From NCBI GenBank assembly GCA_937925635.1, contig CALALX010000118.1, positions 1 to 31,920 on the forward strand: a DNA stretch of 31,920 nucleotides, written 5' to 3'. The position numbers were made by a program, and so were the translations under genes. Shown here piece after piece: positions 1 to 9,840 of the stretch. The notes below the pieces were generated by a model, which was not told the DNA's origin, did no database searches, and saw only the letters and a program-made list of their open reading frames with translations. Numbering within the stretch: position 1 is the stretch's first letter; each line of letters starts with the position of its first letter. Source of the DNA: an uncultured Caulobacter sp. Lineage in GTDB: Bacteria > Pseudomonadota > Alphaproteobacteria > Caulobacterales > Caulobacteraceae.

Positions 1-48
1 ACCCGCGTCGCTGGTAATTCCCCCCCCGGCCAGCCTGACGCGAACGAG

Positions 49-80
49 CGCCCCCGCCCCCTCCCCGGCGGGGGCGTTTT
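49..80 (+). terminator. Rho-independent terminator of a gene left of the window
   Basis: A perfect 10-bp GC stem (49-58 with 67-76) closes an 8-nt loop and is followed at once by four T. This is the classic intrinsic terminator form for plus-strand transcription. A plus-strand reading frame ending at TAA 15-17 could be the tail of the gene it serves, but too little is present to name it. The minus-strand gene at 99 converges on it. Confidence 0.75.
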
Positions 81-98
81 CGTACGCCGCGACACCTC

Positions 99-911
99 CT
101 AGAGGCGCAGCATGCCCTCAAGCACCGTCACCGCCCCGCCGCGCAGCAGCACCCGCTCCCCGCGATGCTCGCACTCCAGATCGCCGCCCCGGCCCGGGAA
201 GGCCTGGTGGAATTTCAGGACGTTGCGCTTCAGCTTCGCCGACCACAGGGGCGACAGGATGCAATGGGCCGAGCCCGTGGCCGGATCCTCGGGAATGCCC
301 GAGCCCGGCGCGAAGAAGCGGCTGACCACGTCGTAGGGCTTGCCGGCATCGGCGAGGGCCGCGACCGACAGGTTGCCTCGCCCGCCGGTGGCCTCGCCGG
401 CGATCTTCTCGAGCGCGGCCAGGTCGGGCTTCAGGGACCGGATCTCGGCCTCCGTCTCGAAGACGGCGACGAGATAGGAACCGGCCCAAATCTCCGACGG
501 CGTCGCGCCAAGCGCCTCGGCCAGGCCGGCCGGATGGTCGGTCCGCCGGGGCGGGTTGGCCGGGAAGTCCATTTCGTAGCCGACCGGAAGTCGCCGCACG
601 ATCAGCGGTCCCGACTTCGTCTCGAAGGTCACGGCCTCGGCCTTCAGACCCAGCTCCGCGAACAGCACATGGGCCGCCGCGAGGGTGGCGTGGCCGCACA
701 GCGGCACCTCCAGCGCGGGGGTGAACCAGCGCAGACCGAAGCGGCTCGGGTCATCGGTCCTGAGCAGATAGGCCGTCTCGGCCTGGTTATTCTCGGCCGC
801 CAGCGCCTGCATCCAGGCGTCTTCGCGCCACTCTGGCTGGGGCTCGGTCACACAGGCGGGATTGCCCCGGAAGGGCCCGGCCGCGAAGGCGTCGACTGTC
901 CACTGGCGCAA
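99..911 (-). CDS. PhzF family isomerase/epimerase-like protein
   Basis: This 270-aa protein is full length for the PhzF fold, two similar halves of the diaminopimelate-epimerase type. The N-terminus has the family pattern VDAFAAGPFRGNPA. Glu45 in NNQAETAYL falls where the catalytic Glu of PhzF lies. PLCGHATLAAAH and DPATGSAHC are the other conserved blocks. PhzF itself isomerises a phenazine precursor, but most genomic members have unknown substrates and no phenazine genes are visible here, so only the family is called. The start is TTG, supported by GGGGAG about 8 nt upstream. It is transcribed divergently from the acetyltransferase at 1007. Confidence 0.9.
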   Translation of the reverse strand: MRQWTVDAFAAGPFRGNPACVTEPQPEWREDAWMQALAAENNQAETAYLLRTDDPSRFGLRWFTPALEVPLCGHATLAAAHVLFAELGLKAEAVTFETKSGPLIVRRLPVGYEMDFPANPPRRTDHPAGLAEALGATPSEIWAGSYLVAVFETEAEIRSLKPDLAALEKIAGEATGGRGNLSVAALADAGKPYDVVSRFFAPGSGIPEDPATGSAHCILSPLWSAKLKRNVLKFHQAFPGRGGDLECEHRGERVLLRGGAVTVLEGMLRL

Positions 912-1006
912 GCTCGAATCTCCCCGGATAAGACCGTCAGGCGCACATGGCGTCGGACGGCCGTCGGGGCAAGCCTCGTCGACGATCCGAAGAGCGGGAG
1001 CAGGCG

Positions 1007-1465
1007 ATGACGTTCGAGACGACCACCGGCGACGGCTTCACCGTCAGCGACGATCCAGTCCGCTTCGACATCGGCCGCGCCCATCGCTGGATCAGCGAGG
1101 AATCCTACTGGGGCAAGAGCATTCCCTACGCCACCTTCGCCGCCGCCGTCCGGGGCAGCCTGACGTTCGCCGCCTATGCGCCGGACGGGGAGATGGCGGC
1201 CATGGCGCGGGTGGTCACCGACCGGGCGACGTTCGGCTGGCTGTGCGACGTGTTTGTGGACGAGGCCCATCGCGGCCGGGGCCTGGGCAAGGCGCTGATG
1301 GCCTACGTAAAGGCCCACCCGGACCTGCAGGGTTTTCGCCGCATGCACCTGGCCACCGCCGACGCCCACGGGCTGTACCGCCAGTTCGGCTTCACCGAGC
1401 TGACCGGCGTGGACCGTTGGATGGAGATCCGGGTCTCGGACCTCTACACGCGGGGGGCGTCCTGA
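1007..1465 (+). CDS. GNAT family N-acetyltransferase
   Basis: A 152-aa single-domain GNAT enzyme that would transfer an acetyl group from acetyl-CoA to an unidentified amine. Motif A, the acetyl-CoA pyrophosphate loop, is the RGRGLGKAL segment near residue 90. The preceding strand reads WLCDVFVDEAHR, and the C-terminal GLYRQFGF is the usual motif B region. An in-frame ATG at 947 would add 20 mostly charged residues. ATG 1007 is preferred because GGGAG lies about 7 nt before it and the fold begins soon after. It is divergent from the PhzF-like gene and convergent with the next gene, with 27 bp between their ends. The substrate cannot be inferred. Confidence 0.88.
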   Translation: MTFETTTGDGFTVSDDPVRFDIGRAHRWISEESYWGKSIPYATFAAAVRGSLTFAAYAPDGEMAAMARVVTDRATFGWLCDVFVDEAHRGRGLGKALMAYVKAHPDLQGFRRMHLATADAHGLYRQFGFTELTGVDRWMEIRVSDLYTRGAS

Positions 1466-1492
1466 CCGTCTCCGCGGCCCCGCCGGCCGCCG

Positions 1493-2068
1493 TTACGGCT
1501 CCACCACCGTGATCTCCGGCCAGCGGGCGCGGGCTGACGCCGTGGTCTTCGCCCAGCCCTTGGCCAGCGGCCGGTTGGGGTTGGGCCGGATGGTCATGGA
1601 GAACAGATCCTCTAGACCGAACGGCGCGGCGATGGTCAGGCTGTCGTCGTCCTCCAGGCGCACGCCGACCCCGAAACAGGGCGCGACGAAGCGGGAGAGG
1701 GCCTCGGCGCTGGAGGTCAACGGTGCGTAGGGCTCGCCGAAATGAGCCTCGAACCAGAGATGCACCCGGGCCTGATTGCGGACTTCCAGCAACGCGCCGA
1801 ACGGGGCGGGGAACGCCGCCGCCCGCTTGATGTGAACATCCTCGGCCTCGTAGCTGATGTCGCTGGCGTCGAAATAGGCGAGGTCGTAGTCGCGGACGCC
1901 GTAGTCGGGATCACGCCCCGTCACATGGTTCCAGACGCGCTGATAGACGGCGCCGGAAACCATCAGCCAGTCCGGCAGCGCCAGGCCGCGCGACAGCTCC
2001 AGCGCCGTCATCAAGCTCGGCGCCGCGCGGACGATGGTCTCCAGCCGCTGTTCGAGGGTGTCGGTCAC
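1493..2068 (-). CDS. Nucleotidyltransferase-like protein (NTP_transf_6 / DUF925 type)
   Basis: This 191-aa protein matches the pattern of the DUF925 nucleotidyltransferase-like family. It has the VSGAVYQRVWN segment near residue 37, then a GRDPDYGVRDYDLAYFD block whose Asp residues (DYD and FD) look like the metal-binding carboxylates of a minimal nucleotidyltransferase fold. Members are widespread, usually single genes, with no established substrate. The start is GTG at 2068, sharing a GTGA overlap with the thiD stop, so the two are probably translationally coupled. The link to thiamine synthesis is positional only. Confidence 0.75.
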   Translation of the reverse strand: MTDTLEQRLETIVRAAPSLMTALELSRGLALPDWLMVSGAVYQRVWNHVTGRDPDYGVRDYDLAYFDASDISYEAEDVHIKRAAAFPAPFGALLEVRNQARVHLWFEAHFGEPYAPLTSSAEALSRFVAPCFGVGVRLEDDDSLTIAAPFGLEDLFSMTIRPNPNRPLAKGWAKTTASARARWPEITVVEP

Positions 2069-2892
2069 GTCGTCTCCCTGAGCGGCCAGCCGTGGTCGAG
2101 CGGCCCGTGTCCAGCGCCGAAGCCCGGCGCGCGCAGCATGGCTTCATGGACGTAGTTCCAGGCGCGGGCGACCGCCTCGGTCAGGCCCAGCCCCTGCGCG
2201 AGCCCGGCCGCGCAGGCGCTGGCCAGGGTGCAGCCGGTGCCGTGGGTGTGCCGGGTGTCGATCCGCTCGCCCTCGAAGGCCGTCTCGCCGTGCGGCGTCA
2301 TCAGCACGTCGATCACCCGCCCTCCCTGGATGTGCCCGCCCTTCATCAGCACCGCCTGGGCGCCGAAACCCAGCAACCGCTCGCCGGCCCGGCGCAGGTC
2401 GTCGGTGGTCAGCACCGGCAAGCCGGTCAGGGCCTCCGCCTCGGGCGCGTTGGGAGTCAGCAGGGCCGCCCGGGGAATCATCAGCGCGCGCACCGCCTCG
2501 ACCGCCCGCGCCGCCAGCAGACTGGCGCCGCCCTTGGCGACCATCACCGGGTCGACCACCGCGGGCACGCCGCTGACCGAGTCCAGCAGCCGCGCCACGA
2601 CCTCGACCGTGGCGACGTCGCCCAGCATGCCGGTTTTGATGGCGTCGGCCCCTATGTCGTCGAGCACCGCCCGGGCCTGGGCCTCGATGACGTCCAGCGG
2701 GATCGGATGCACGCCGCTGACGCCGAGCGTGTTCTGGACCGTCACGGCGGTGATCGCGGTGGCAGCGTAGCCGCCCAGCGCCGTGACGGTCTTGATGTCC
2801 GCCTGAATCCCCGCCCCGCCGCCGCTGTCGGACCCGGCGATGATCAGGACTCGGCCTCTGGGGCCCAGGAGCGGGGAATCGAGGGTGGGCAT
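2065..2892 (-). CDS. thiD: Bifunctional hydroxymethylpyrimidine kinase / phosphomethylpyrimidine kinase
   Basis: ThiD phosphorylates 4-amino-5-hydroxymethyl-2-methylpyrimidine, then its monophosphate, to give the pyrimidine half of thiamine. This is a ribokinase-fold enzyme of 275 aa, normal length. Diagnostic segments are IAGSDSGGGAGIQADIKT at the N-terminus, AITAVTVQNT, DPVMVAKGG, LTPNAPEAEALTG and the anion-hole signature HTHGTGCTLASA near the C-terminus. An upstream in-frame start at 2946 would add 18 residues without family similarity and reach into the region of the divergent gene, so ATG 2892 is chosen. No other thiamine gene or TPP riboswitch was recognised nearby. It overlaps the downstream nucleotidyltransferase gene by 4 nt. 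Confidence 0.96.
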   Translation of the reverse strand: MPTLDSPLLGPRGRVLIIAGSDSGGGAGIQADIKTVTALGGYAATAITAVTVQNTLGVSGVHPIPLDVIEAQARAVLDDIGADAIKTGMLGDVATVEVVARLLDSVSGVPAVVDPVMVAKGGASLLAARAVEAVRALMIPRAALLTPNAPEAEALTGLPVLTTDDLRRAGERLLGFGAQAVLMKGGHIQGGRVIDVLMTPHGETAFEGERIDTRHTHGTGCTLASACAAGLAQGLGLTEAVARAWNYVHEAMLRAPGFGAGHGPLDHGWPLRETT

Positions 2893-2963
2893 GGGCGGGT
2901 TGTAGCGGGCCGATGAGCATGGGCCTAGGGGAAGTGCGCCCACCATCGACGAAGGAGTTCGTC

Positions 2964-4223
2964 ATGCGCCGCTCCTCCCGCACCTTCATCGGCCGCGCGT
3001 CCCGCGCCATCCCCGTCGCGCTCGCCGTGACGAGCCTGGTGGCCGGTCCCGTCGTGGCGGAAGACGCGCCGACGCCGGACCCCGTGGCCGCCGCCACGGC
3101 GCGGGCCACGGCCGAAGCGGCCCTGCTCAACGCCGAAGCCGCGCGGCTGACCGCCGAGAAGGCCGTCATCGAGGCCCGCGGCAAGGCGTTGGGGCTGCCC
3201 GAGCTGACCGGCAAGACCGAGCTCGGCGACAAGGCCGGCGTCATGGAGACCTGGATCCTGTCCGGCGGCGCGATCCAGGCGGCCGCTACGACCATCGCCG
3301 AGACAGTGGCGAAGGCTATCAAGGAAGACGCGGCAAAAGCCCCCAAGGAAGACGCGGCGGAGGCTCCTAAGGGAGGCGGCGTGATCGTCGTCCGTTCCGA
3401 CGAGAAGCTCGATCTGTCTCTGCCCGAAACGCTTGTCCAGGAGATGAAGACGCTGACGCGCAACGCGAACGGCGTGAGATCGGGCGGGATCTGCGAGCTC
3501 CCCAAGAAGCCGGCGGACAAGTCGAAGCCGACGCTTCTGCCCGAGAGCCTGCTCGGGTCGGCGGCGCCGGCGCTGGGCGAGCTGGTGTCGCTGCTCAAGG
3601 TCGAGACCACCATCACCGGCACGGAGATCGAGGCCGGAGACGCGCTGCTGGTGGACGCGATCGCCGGACAGACGGGCGCGTGGGTGGTTCCGTCGGAAGC
3701 CCGCTACGCCGGCGACTATTCCAAAACCGCGCTCGGCCTCGCCTGGACCGACCTGCTGGCGGCGCGCGAGAGCGTGCTGGACTGCCGGGACGCGCTGGCG
3801 ACCCCCAAGCCTACCGACGCCATCAAGGCGCGCGTGGCCGAACTGGATCGCGCCGCGTCCGCCATCGACACGTTCGCCGCCAAGGTCACCCAAAGCGGCG
3901 ATGATCGGATCAGCATCCTGACGCAGGCCGCGATCTTTCAGAAATGGACGATGGGCGAGTTCCGGATCCTGCGCGTCAGCGTCGAGCAGGCCGGCGGCAG
4001 TCTCATGAAGCGAAACCACGTCGGGACGGCGCTCGGCTTCACGACGGGGGTCAAACTCAGCGGCGGGCTGGTGGTCAGCTACCGTCTCACCGACCCAGCC
4101 GACGGCAGCGCCACGGCTGGCGGCCTCATCGTCTGCCGGACCATCTTCACCTCCATGGCGCAGGTCCAGGCCGGCAAGTTCGGCGTCGACTGCAAGAAAA
4201 TCTCGACGCCGAAGGGCCGTTAG
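2964..4223 (+). CDS. Secreted protein of unknown function, Ala-rich helical N-terminus
   Basis: I do not recognise this 419-aa protein. It starts with a clear Sec-type signal peptide: an Arg-rich n-region, a hydrophobic core IPVALAVTSLVAG and probable cleavage after residue 32 (VVA|ED), so it should be periplasmic or exported. Residues 40-73 form an Ala/Glu-rich heptad-like helix. Residues about 120-136 hold two copies of KEDAAxAPK, encoded by a 22-24-bp tandem repeat near 3321-3360. Four cysteines in the mature part could form disulfides. ATG 2964 is chosen over 2913 because an excellent GAAGGAG lies 6-7 nt upstream and the signal peptide starts there. It stands alone on the plus strand, divergent from thiD, and overlaps the stop of the kinase gene by 4 nt. 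Confidence 0.8.
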   Translation: MRRSSRTFIGRASRAIPVALAVTSLVAGPVVAEDAPTPDPVAAATARATAEAALLNAEAARLTAEKAVIEARGKALGLPELTGKTELGDKAGVMETWILSGGAIQAAATTIAETVAKAIKEDAAKAPKEDAAEAPKGGGVIVVRSDEKLDLSLPETLVQEMKTLTRNANGVRSGGICELPKKPADKSKPTLLPESLLGSAAPALGELVSLLKVETTITGTEIEAGDALLVDAIAGQTGAWVVPSEARYAGDYSKTALGLAWTDLLAARESVLDCRDALATPKPTDAIKARVAELDRAASAIDTFAAKVTQSGDDRISILTQAAIFQKWTMGEFRILRVSVEQAGGSLMKRNHVGTALGFTTGVKLSGGLVVSYRLTDPADGSATAGGLIVCRTIFTSMAQVQAGKFGVDCKKISTPKGR

Positions 4224-4762
4224 CCGTCCCTGAACGGCAGGGTCAGCTTCCAATGTCCCTGAGGGGACGCCGGAAGTAGTTCCCAGACCAGCGCCGCCGC
4301 CGCATCCGGCGCCGTCAACGAGGTGTCGATGACGAGCCGCTCCCGGTCCCAGGGATGGTAGTGGCGGCCCTCCACCTCTGGCCAGGTCGGCGGGACGAAG
4401 CCGGAGAGGTCGGTGACGCGGGTCTCGACCCGGCGACGGTGCTCGGCGGGGTCCGAGCAGACGAGCTCCACCTCGACCAGCCGCGCACCCGTCCGTTCGG
4501 CCACGGCGCGCCAGGCGTGGCGGGTTTCCAGGGTCGGGTTCACGCAGTCGGCGATGACGTTGAGACCCAGCTTCAGGTTCGACTCCGCCAGGCCGTAGGC
4601 GACGGCATAGCCCTCGGCCTGCACCTCCACGCCGGCGTCGTGAAGCGCCATCTCGATGACGTCGATGCGCAGGAAGACCGCCCCGGTCTCCGACGCCAGC
4701 CGGCGTGCGATCGTCGTCTTGCCGACGCCGGGCAGGCCGCCGAAGACGACGAGCACGGTCAT
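4220..4762 (-). CDS. P-loop AAA_33-type small-molecule kinase
   Basis: A 180-aa P-loop protein with Walker A GLPGVGKTT at residues 9-17, followed by FLRIDVIEMAL, where the Asp fits the second acidic motif of the AAA_33/zeta-toxin-like kinase group. CVNP near residue 73 and the Arg-rich RRRVETR segment fit a lid region. The family includes gluconate, chloramphenicol and other small-molecule kinases, so the substrate is unknown. Its ATG overlaps the folP stop (ATGA), which argues for coupled translation and an operon. No antitoxin-like partner is present, so a zeta-type toxin is unlikely. Its end overlaps the convergent gene by 4 nt. Confidence 0.8.
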   Translation of the reverse strand: MTVLVVFGGLPGVGKTTIARRLASETGAVFLRIDVIEMALHDAGVEVQAEGYAVAYGLAESNLKLGLNVIADCVNPTLETRHAWRAVAERTGARLVEVELVCSDPAEHRRRVETRVTDLSGFVPPTWPEVEGRHYHPWDRERLVIDTSLTAPDAAAALVWELLPASPQGHWKLTLPFRDG

Positions 4763-5619
4763 GTCCCGACCTCCCCGATCGCCGCCTGAACCGCCAGCGC
4801 CTGAACGGTCTCGCGCACGTCGTGCACGCGCACACTCGCGACACCCGCCCTCGCGCCGGTAAGATGCGCCGCCAGGGAGCCGCCCAGCCTGTCGCCGGCG
4901 TCATTCGCCATGGGGTCCAGCGCGGCGATGAAGCGTTTGCGGCTCGCGCCCAGCAGCACGCGGTAGCCGTGGCCGCAGAGGCGGGGCAGGGCGGCGAGCA
5001 GGGCCAGGTTGTGGTCGACCGTCTTGCCGAAGCCGATGCCCGGATCGAGCCAGATCTTCTCGCGCGCCACCCCCGCGGCCTCGGCCACGGCGGCGCGCGA
5101 CAGCAGGAAGGCCTCCACCTCGGCGACCACGTCATTGTAGCGCGGGTCGTCCTGCATGGTGCGCGGCTCGCCCAGCATGTGCATCAGCACCACTTCGCAG
5201 CCGAGCTCGGCGGCGACGGAGGGCGCGTCCGGCGAGAAACGCAGGGCGGCGACGTCGTTCCAGATCGTGGCGCCGGCCGCGACGGCGGCCCGGGCCACGG
5301 CGGGCTTCATGGTGTCGATGGAGATGGCGACCCCGCTCTCCATCCGGATCGCGGCGATCAGCGGGACGGTGCGGGCGATCTCGTCGGCTTCCGAGACGGG
5401 CTCCGCGCCGGGCCGGGTCGACTCGCCGCCGATGTCGAGGATGTCCGCGCCGTCGGCGATCAGCTTCCGGGCGTGGGCCAGGGCCGCGTCATGGCCGAGG
5501 AACCGGCCGCCGTCGGAGAAGCTGTCGGGCGTGACGTTGACGACGCCCATGACCAAACACCGAGAGCCCCCGCGAAGGCGGGGGCCCAAGCTGCCGGTCA
5601 GCGCGCCTGAAGCGGCCAA
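4759..5619 (-). CDS. folP: Dihydropteroate synthase
   Basis: FolP condenses p-aminobenzoate with 6-hydroxymethyl-7,8-dihydropterin pyrophosphate in folate synthesis and is the sulfonamide target. The TIM-barrel signatures are all present: MGVVNVTPDSFSDGG, DILDIGGESTRPGA, IWNDV, DPGIGFGK and LLGASRKRF. The start is uncertain. The outermost candidate is TTG 5619, giving 286 aa, but its first ~20 residues come from a palindromic dispersed repeat. ATG 5550 would begin inside the first core strand (MGVVNV), and TTG 5556 lies just before it. Normal FolP proteins have a short strand ahead of this point, so the repeat may have replaced the native N-terminus. It follows ftsH, a common order, and is coupled to the downstream kinase gene. 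Confidence 0.95.
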   Translation of the reverse strand: MAASGALTGSLGPRLRGGSRCLVMGVVNVTPDSFSDGGRFLGHDAALAHARKLIADGADILDIGGESTRPGAEPVSEADEIARTVPLIAAIRMESGVAISIDTMKPAVARAAVAAGATIWNDVAALRFSPDAPSVAAELGCEVVLMHMLGEPRTMQDDPRYNDVVAEVEAFLLSRAAVAEAAGVAREKIWLDPGIGFGKTVDHNLALLAALPRLCGHGYRVLLGASRKRFIAALDPMANDAGDRLGGSLAAHLTGARAGVASVRVHDVRETVQALAVQAAIGEVGT

Positions 5620-5656
5620 TCAGGACCCTCGGCTTGGGTCCCCGCCTGCGCGGGGA
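5566..5656. repeat. Palindromic dispersed repeat between ftsH and folP
   Basis: Two arms of about 25 nt (5566-5590 and 5632-5656) are near-perfect inverted copies, reading CCCCGCGAAGGCGGGG plus CCCAAGC on the left. The same arms occur at 26921-26996 between tkt and purT, so this is a mobile-type intergenic repeat family. It overlaps the possible 5' coding part of folP. Confidence 0.8.
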
Positions 5657-5672
5657 CGCCCGGATGGATGGT

Positions 5673-7583
<1,911 letters not shown>

Positions 7584-7659
7584 CAGCTCAAACTCTTCCT
7601 GTGCTAGTCGCCCTTAGAACATAGGGCGGCGGCGCCGGTTTCGCCACGCGCGCGATTCG

Positions 7660-8946
7660 TCACATGGCGGGTTCCCTGTCAACGCAGCCCGCCGCCGCCT
7701 CGAAACGAGGCAACGCGAGCGCGCGGACGCGAACCGATGGCCTCTCTGCAAGGATCGGGCAACTGACGGTCCCGTCCTCGTGCAGAATGGCCGGCAACGA
7801 CGGCCGCGCGATGGCGGCGATCGCGCGCAGGGCGGCCTGCTCCGCCTTCGGCAGTCGCGTGGCGTGGCCGGCGAGGGGGACGATGGTCAGGTCGCGGTCC
7901 GTGCTGATCTCGAAGCGGCCGTCCCAGACGGCGGTGTCGCCGGGGTTCAGCCGCAGCTCCGGCAGGCCGCCACGACCGCGGTCCCGCGCGAAGAGGACCG
8001 TCCCGCCGTCGGACTGGACGCGGGCGCTGGCCAGGGTGGCGGTGAAGGCGTCGAAGGACCGTAGTCGCGTCGCCAGGCGCTCAAGCCGGTCGCCGCGCGG
8101 AGGCCGCGAAGTCCCGGCCGCGCACAGGCAGGCGATGGCGACGAGGCGGGCGGGGGCGGTGGCGGGAAGCGCCAAGCCCCCCCCGCAGGGGGAGGGGGAC
8201 CACGCGGAGCGTGGTGGAGGGGGTTCGGTGCAGGGCGAAGGAAGACCTGGCGCCAATGCCGAGCCCAACGCTTCCGACGCGCCTGACTGCATCCCTCTCC
8301 ACCATCCTTCGGATGGTCCCCCTCTCCCGGTGGGAGAGGATAGAACTGAGCGCGCCCTCGCTCTCGCGAAACTCGCGTCCTCGTTGGCGGGATCGTCGAT
8401 CCAGGTTTCGCCCCGCGCCCGCAGCCAGTCCCTGATCTCCGCCCGGCCCAGTCCCAGCATGGGACGCAGCAGAAAGACGCCGCGGCCTTCCGGCCAGGCG
8501 GGCGAGGGCGCCCACTCGGCCGGGTCGGGCACGCTCGAGCCCTCGGCGCGCATGGCGGCGGCCTCGGCCAGGTCGTCGGCGGTGTGGCCCATGAGGATGA
8601 CCGACGCCCCGGCTTCGCGAGCGGCGTCGGCCAGCAGGGCGTGGCGGGCGGCGCGGGCCGCGGCGGGGAGGCCCGTGGAGGGCTTGTCGCCGCGCCAGAG
8701 GAGTGTCCGGTGGGGGACGCCGAGGCGCGCCGCCGTCTCCGCGCAGCGTGTGGTCCAGTCGGCGCTCGCCGGGTTCAGCTGATGATCGACCGTCAGCGCC
8801 AGCAGCCGGCGGCCGTTGGCGTCCGCCCAGGCCTTCGCAGCCAGCAGCAGCGCCAGGCTGTCGCCGCCGCCGGAGACGGCGACCGCCAGCGGCGCGGCGA
8901 TATGGGTCCGCAGTCGGCGCGAGAGGGCGGCGTCTAGGCCGCGCAC
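7660..8946 (-). CDS. tilS: tRNA(Ile)-lysidine synthetase with an in-frame repeat-derived insert
   Basis: TilS modifies C34 of the CAU-anticodon tRNA(Ile) with lysine, using ATP, so that it reads AUA. The N-type PP-loop is SGGGDS at residues 25-30. Other family segments are TVDHQLNPAS, GHTADDLAEAAAMR at about 120-133, LLRPMLGLGRAEIRDWL and WIDDPANED at about 182-190. Residues about 202-257 are unlike any TilS: they are Pro/Ser/Gly-rich and encoded by an intergenic-type palindromic repeat with no stop in this frame. Family-like sequence resumes near residue 265 (ARLVAIACLCAAGTSRPPRG). The start is GTG 8946, overlapping the cpoB stop by 13 nt. Because the catalytic half is intact and the frame is open, it is probably functional. 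Confidence 0.93.
   Translation of the reverse strand: MRGLDAALSRRLRTHIAAPLAVAVSGGGDSLALLLAAKAWADANGRRLLALTVDHQLNPASADWTTRCAETAARLGVPHRTLLWRGDKPSTGLPAAARAARHALLADAAREAGASVILMGHTADDLAEAAAMRAEGSSVPDPAEWAPSPAWPEGRGVFLLRPMLGLGRAEIRDWLRARGETWIDDPANEDASFARARARSVLSSPTGRGGPSEGWWRGMQSGASEALGSALAPGLPSPCTEPPPPRSAWSPSPCGGGLALPATAPARLVAIACLCAAGTSRPPRGDRLERLATRLRSFDAFTATLASARVQSDGGTVLFARDRGRGGLPELRLNPGDTAVWDGRFEISTDRDLTIVPLAGHATRLPKAEQAALRAIAAIARPSLPAILHEDGTVSCPILAERPSVRVRALALPRFEAAAGCVDREPAM
8177..8342. repeat. Intergenic-type palindromic repeat inside tilS
   Basis: The segment holds three strong hairpins: CCACGC/GCGTGG near 8210, CCATCC/GGATGG near 8312 and CCTCTCCC/GGGAGAGG near 8331. A C-run/G-run arm closes the left end near 8177-8196. 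This 'ctctcccaccgggagagg' type of sequence is typical of dispersed repeats between genes. A related C-rich/G-rich element lies at 16165-16321 in this window. Here it is read through in frame as TilS residues about 202-257. Confidence 0.7.
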
Positions 8947-9782
8947 TTCGCCTGCGCGCGCAGCGTGGCGGCGCGGCTCAGGATCGCCGGCGGCGCCTTG
9001 GGATAGCGGCGGCCCAGCTCGTCGAGCGTCTGGCAGGCGTCCGTCGGCTTCTTCAGGGCCACCAGAGACCGCGACAGCTCCAGCACCGCGTCCGGAGCCC
9101 AGGTGGTTTTCGGCCAGCCGCGGATGGCGCCGATATAGGCGCCGGCCGCGCCGGCGTGGTCGCCGCGCACCGACAGGGTCTTGCCGAGCCAGTAGCGGCC
9201 TTCGCCGCCGCGAGGGCTGTCGCCATGGCGCTTCACGAATTCGTCGAAGGCGACGTAGGCGGCGTCGTAGTCGCCATTGAGCATGAACTGCCGGGCCCTG
9301 GCGAAAGCGGCTTCCGGGTCCTCGGCGGCGGCGGCTTCCTCCTCCGCAGCGGCGGCCTGCTCGCTGGCGGCCGCCGTCTCAAGCTGGCCGGTGCGGCCTT
9401 CGAGGGCGGTCAGGCGGTCGGCGAGCGAGCGGTTGGCCTGCTGGGCCTCGGTCAGCGCGCGGCGGGTCTGGTCCAGCTCGAAGGTGAGGTTTTCATTGGC
9501 CCGGTTCATCCGGGTCAGCGTTTCCTCAAGATCGCCGATTCTGTCGGCCAGCGCCTGCATCTGGGCCTCGGTCTCGGCCGGCTGGACGACGACGGGCTTT
9601 CCGCTGTCACGGCCCTGGAAGACGATCGACCGCAGTTCGCGGACGACCTTCTCCATCTTCTCGAGCCGCCTGACCGAACGGTCGTCGAGCGGATCGGGCA
9701 TCGGGGTCTGCGACCAGGCGGCGGCGCCCGCGAGCGCGACGGTCAGGGCGATGGCGGAGGCGATGATGTGCTTGCGCGTCAT
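8934..9782 (-). CDS. cpoB: Tol-Pal associated periplasmic TPR protein CpoB (YbgF)
   Basis: CpoB coordinates peptidoglycan synthesis with outer-membrane constriction and binds TolA. The 282-aa product starts with a signal peptide (hydrophobic stretch IIASAIALTVALAGAAAW, probable cleavage near residue 24). It continues with a long coiled coil at about residues 75-145 rich in Glu, Arg, Leu and Ala. An Ala/Glu-rich linker follows, and then a tetratricopeptide-type domain from about 155 (FARARQFMLNGDYDAAYVAFDEF, then YWLGKTL). This is the normal CpoB layout. It is last in the tol-pal cluster, 109 bp after pal, with a hairpin terminator between. Its stop overlaps the GTG start of tilS. Confidence 0.92.
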   Translation of the reverse strand: MTRKHIIASAIALTVALAGAAAWSQTPMPDPLDDRSVRRLEKMEKVVRELRSIVFQGRDSGKPVVVQPAETEAQMQALADRIGDLEETLTRMNRANENLTFELDQTRRALTEAQQANRSLADRLTALEGRTGQLETAAASEQAAAAEEEAAAAEDPEAAFARARQFMLNGDYDAAYVAFDEFVKRHGDSPRGGEGRYWLGKTLSVRGDHAGAAGAYIGAIRGWPKTTWAPDAVLELSRSLVALKKPTDACQTLDELGRRYPKAPPAILSRAATLRAQAKCAA

Positions 9783-9840
9783 GTCCGGAACATTGGCTGT
9801 ACTGCTGCGCCGAAATTACGGCGTCTCGCCGGAATGCAAA

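Noticed and set aside
1..48. End of a coding gene at the left edge
   Set aside because: Only a TAA at 15-17 in one frame supports it. The stretch is too short to name, though the terminator after it fits such a gene.
4220..4762. Zeta-type toxin of a toxin-antitoxin pair
   Set aside because: The P-loop kinase has no small antitoxin gene beside it and is coupled to folP, so a metabolic kinase of unknown substrate is more likely.
2925..5135. A 736-aa open frame on the minus strand across the secreted-protein and kinase genes
   Set aside because: It is Arg-rich shadow sequence. It reads antisense to a gene with a signal peptide and good ribosome-binding site, and out of frame through the kinase and folP, where family motifs fix the true frame.
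8081..8515. Possible frameshift or pseudogene in tilS because of the foreign middle segment
   Set aside because: The insert keeps the frame and family-like sequence resumes after it, so an intact gene with an insert is the simpler reading.
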